Below are positions 13,174 to 13,201 of a DNA stretch of 13,201 nucleotides, piece after piece. The notes under the pieces were generated by a model, which saw only the letters and a program-made list of their open reading frames with translations, was not told the DNA's origin and did not search any database. The DNA lies in contig CAYWGR010000161.1 in the NCBI GenBank assembly GCA_964458015.1, positions 1-13,201 of the forward strand. Reading direction: 5' to 3'. This DNA comes from CAYWGR01 sp964458015 (GTDB lineage Bacteria; Planctomycetota; Planctomycetia; Pirellulales; Thermoguttaceae). Made by a program: the position numbers and the translations under genes. Each line of letters starts with the position of its first letter. Position 1 is the stretch's first letter.

Positions 13174-13201
13174 TTCGGTAGGGCGGGTCGAGCGAAGCGA
13201 T
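13174..13201. repeat. REP-like element, left half (cut by window edge)
   Basis: The last bases, GGTAGGGCGGGTCGAGCGAAGCGAT, resemble the left part of short palindromic intergenic repeats of the type GTAGGGTGGG-N-AGCGCAGCG-N-CCCACC found in many environmental bacteria. The expected right arm (CCCACC) lies beyond the edge, so the palindrome cannot be confirmed. Confidence 0.35.

Noticed and set aside
1..13201. CRISPR array, tRNA, rRNA, insertion sequence or prophage genes
   Set aside because: No regularly spaced direct repeats, cloverleaf-like sequence, rRNA segment, transposase or phage structural motif was seen on either strand.

Overview
The window looks like chromosomal DNA from a planctomycete, probably close to Pirellulales. 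The reasons are a secreted PEP-CTERM protein, a secreted DUF4091-type glycosidase-like protein, an ECF sigma factor paired with a membrane protein that has no zinc anti-sigma motif, moderate GC content, many genes with weak or absent Shine-Dalgarno sites, and a CoaD of the variant type with a GVRPITD segment. The assignment is inferred from gene content only, because no rRNA or other strong phylogenetic marker is present.

Layout. Bases 1-2700 hold a leftward block. It reads, in transcription order, a 60-aa two-helix membrane protein (2643-2461), a 491-aa cytosolic TPR protein whose ATG abuts the previous stop (2460-985), ribosomal protein S20 rpsT (951-682), an inverted repeat, and then an exported protein that runs off the left edge (529-1). 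This last gene is open to the edge. Bases 2834-4548 are rightward: a class V PLP-dependent aminotransferase-fold enzyme, then coaD (phosphopantetheine adenylyltransferase, CoA biosynthesis). Facing coaD, only 6 bp away, is a leftward outer-membrane beta-barrel gene (5655-4555) that reads as an omptin-like protease. Both omptin catalytic pairs (D-x-D-W and D-x-H) are visible.

A divergent intergenic region of about 365 bp, with a strong hairpin just before the right-hand gene, separates the omptin-like gene from a rightward two-gene secreted-enzyme unit. This unit is a DUF4091 glycosidase-like protein (6021-7784) and, 9 bp later, a GH42-like TIM-barrel plus GATase-like protein (7794-9953). It ends at a good Rho-independent terminator (10047-10084).

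Bases 10238-13137 hold a rightward series: a PEP-CTERM surface protein, an exported protein of unknown function whose start codon is ambiguous (possibly AUU), an ECF-family sigma factor, and a single-pass membrane protein overlapping it by 8 bp that is the likely regulator of the sigma factor. A short REP-like sequence begins at the right edge.

How the genes may work together. The leftward block couples a translation gene with an uncharacterised TPR/membrane pair. The centre pairs a surface protease with secreted glycan-active proteins across a shared regulatory region. The right end looks like a cell-surface or envelope signalling cassette. No CRISPR array, tRNA, rRNA, prophage or transposase gene was seen. 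The most notable item is the omptin-like protein, because omptins are best known from Gammaproteobacteria.
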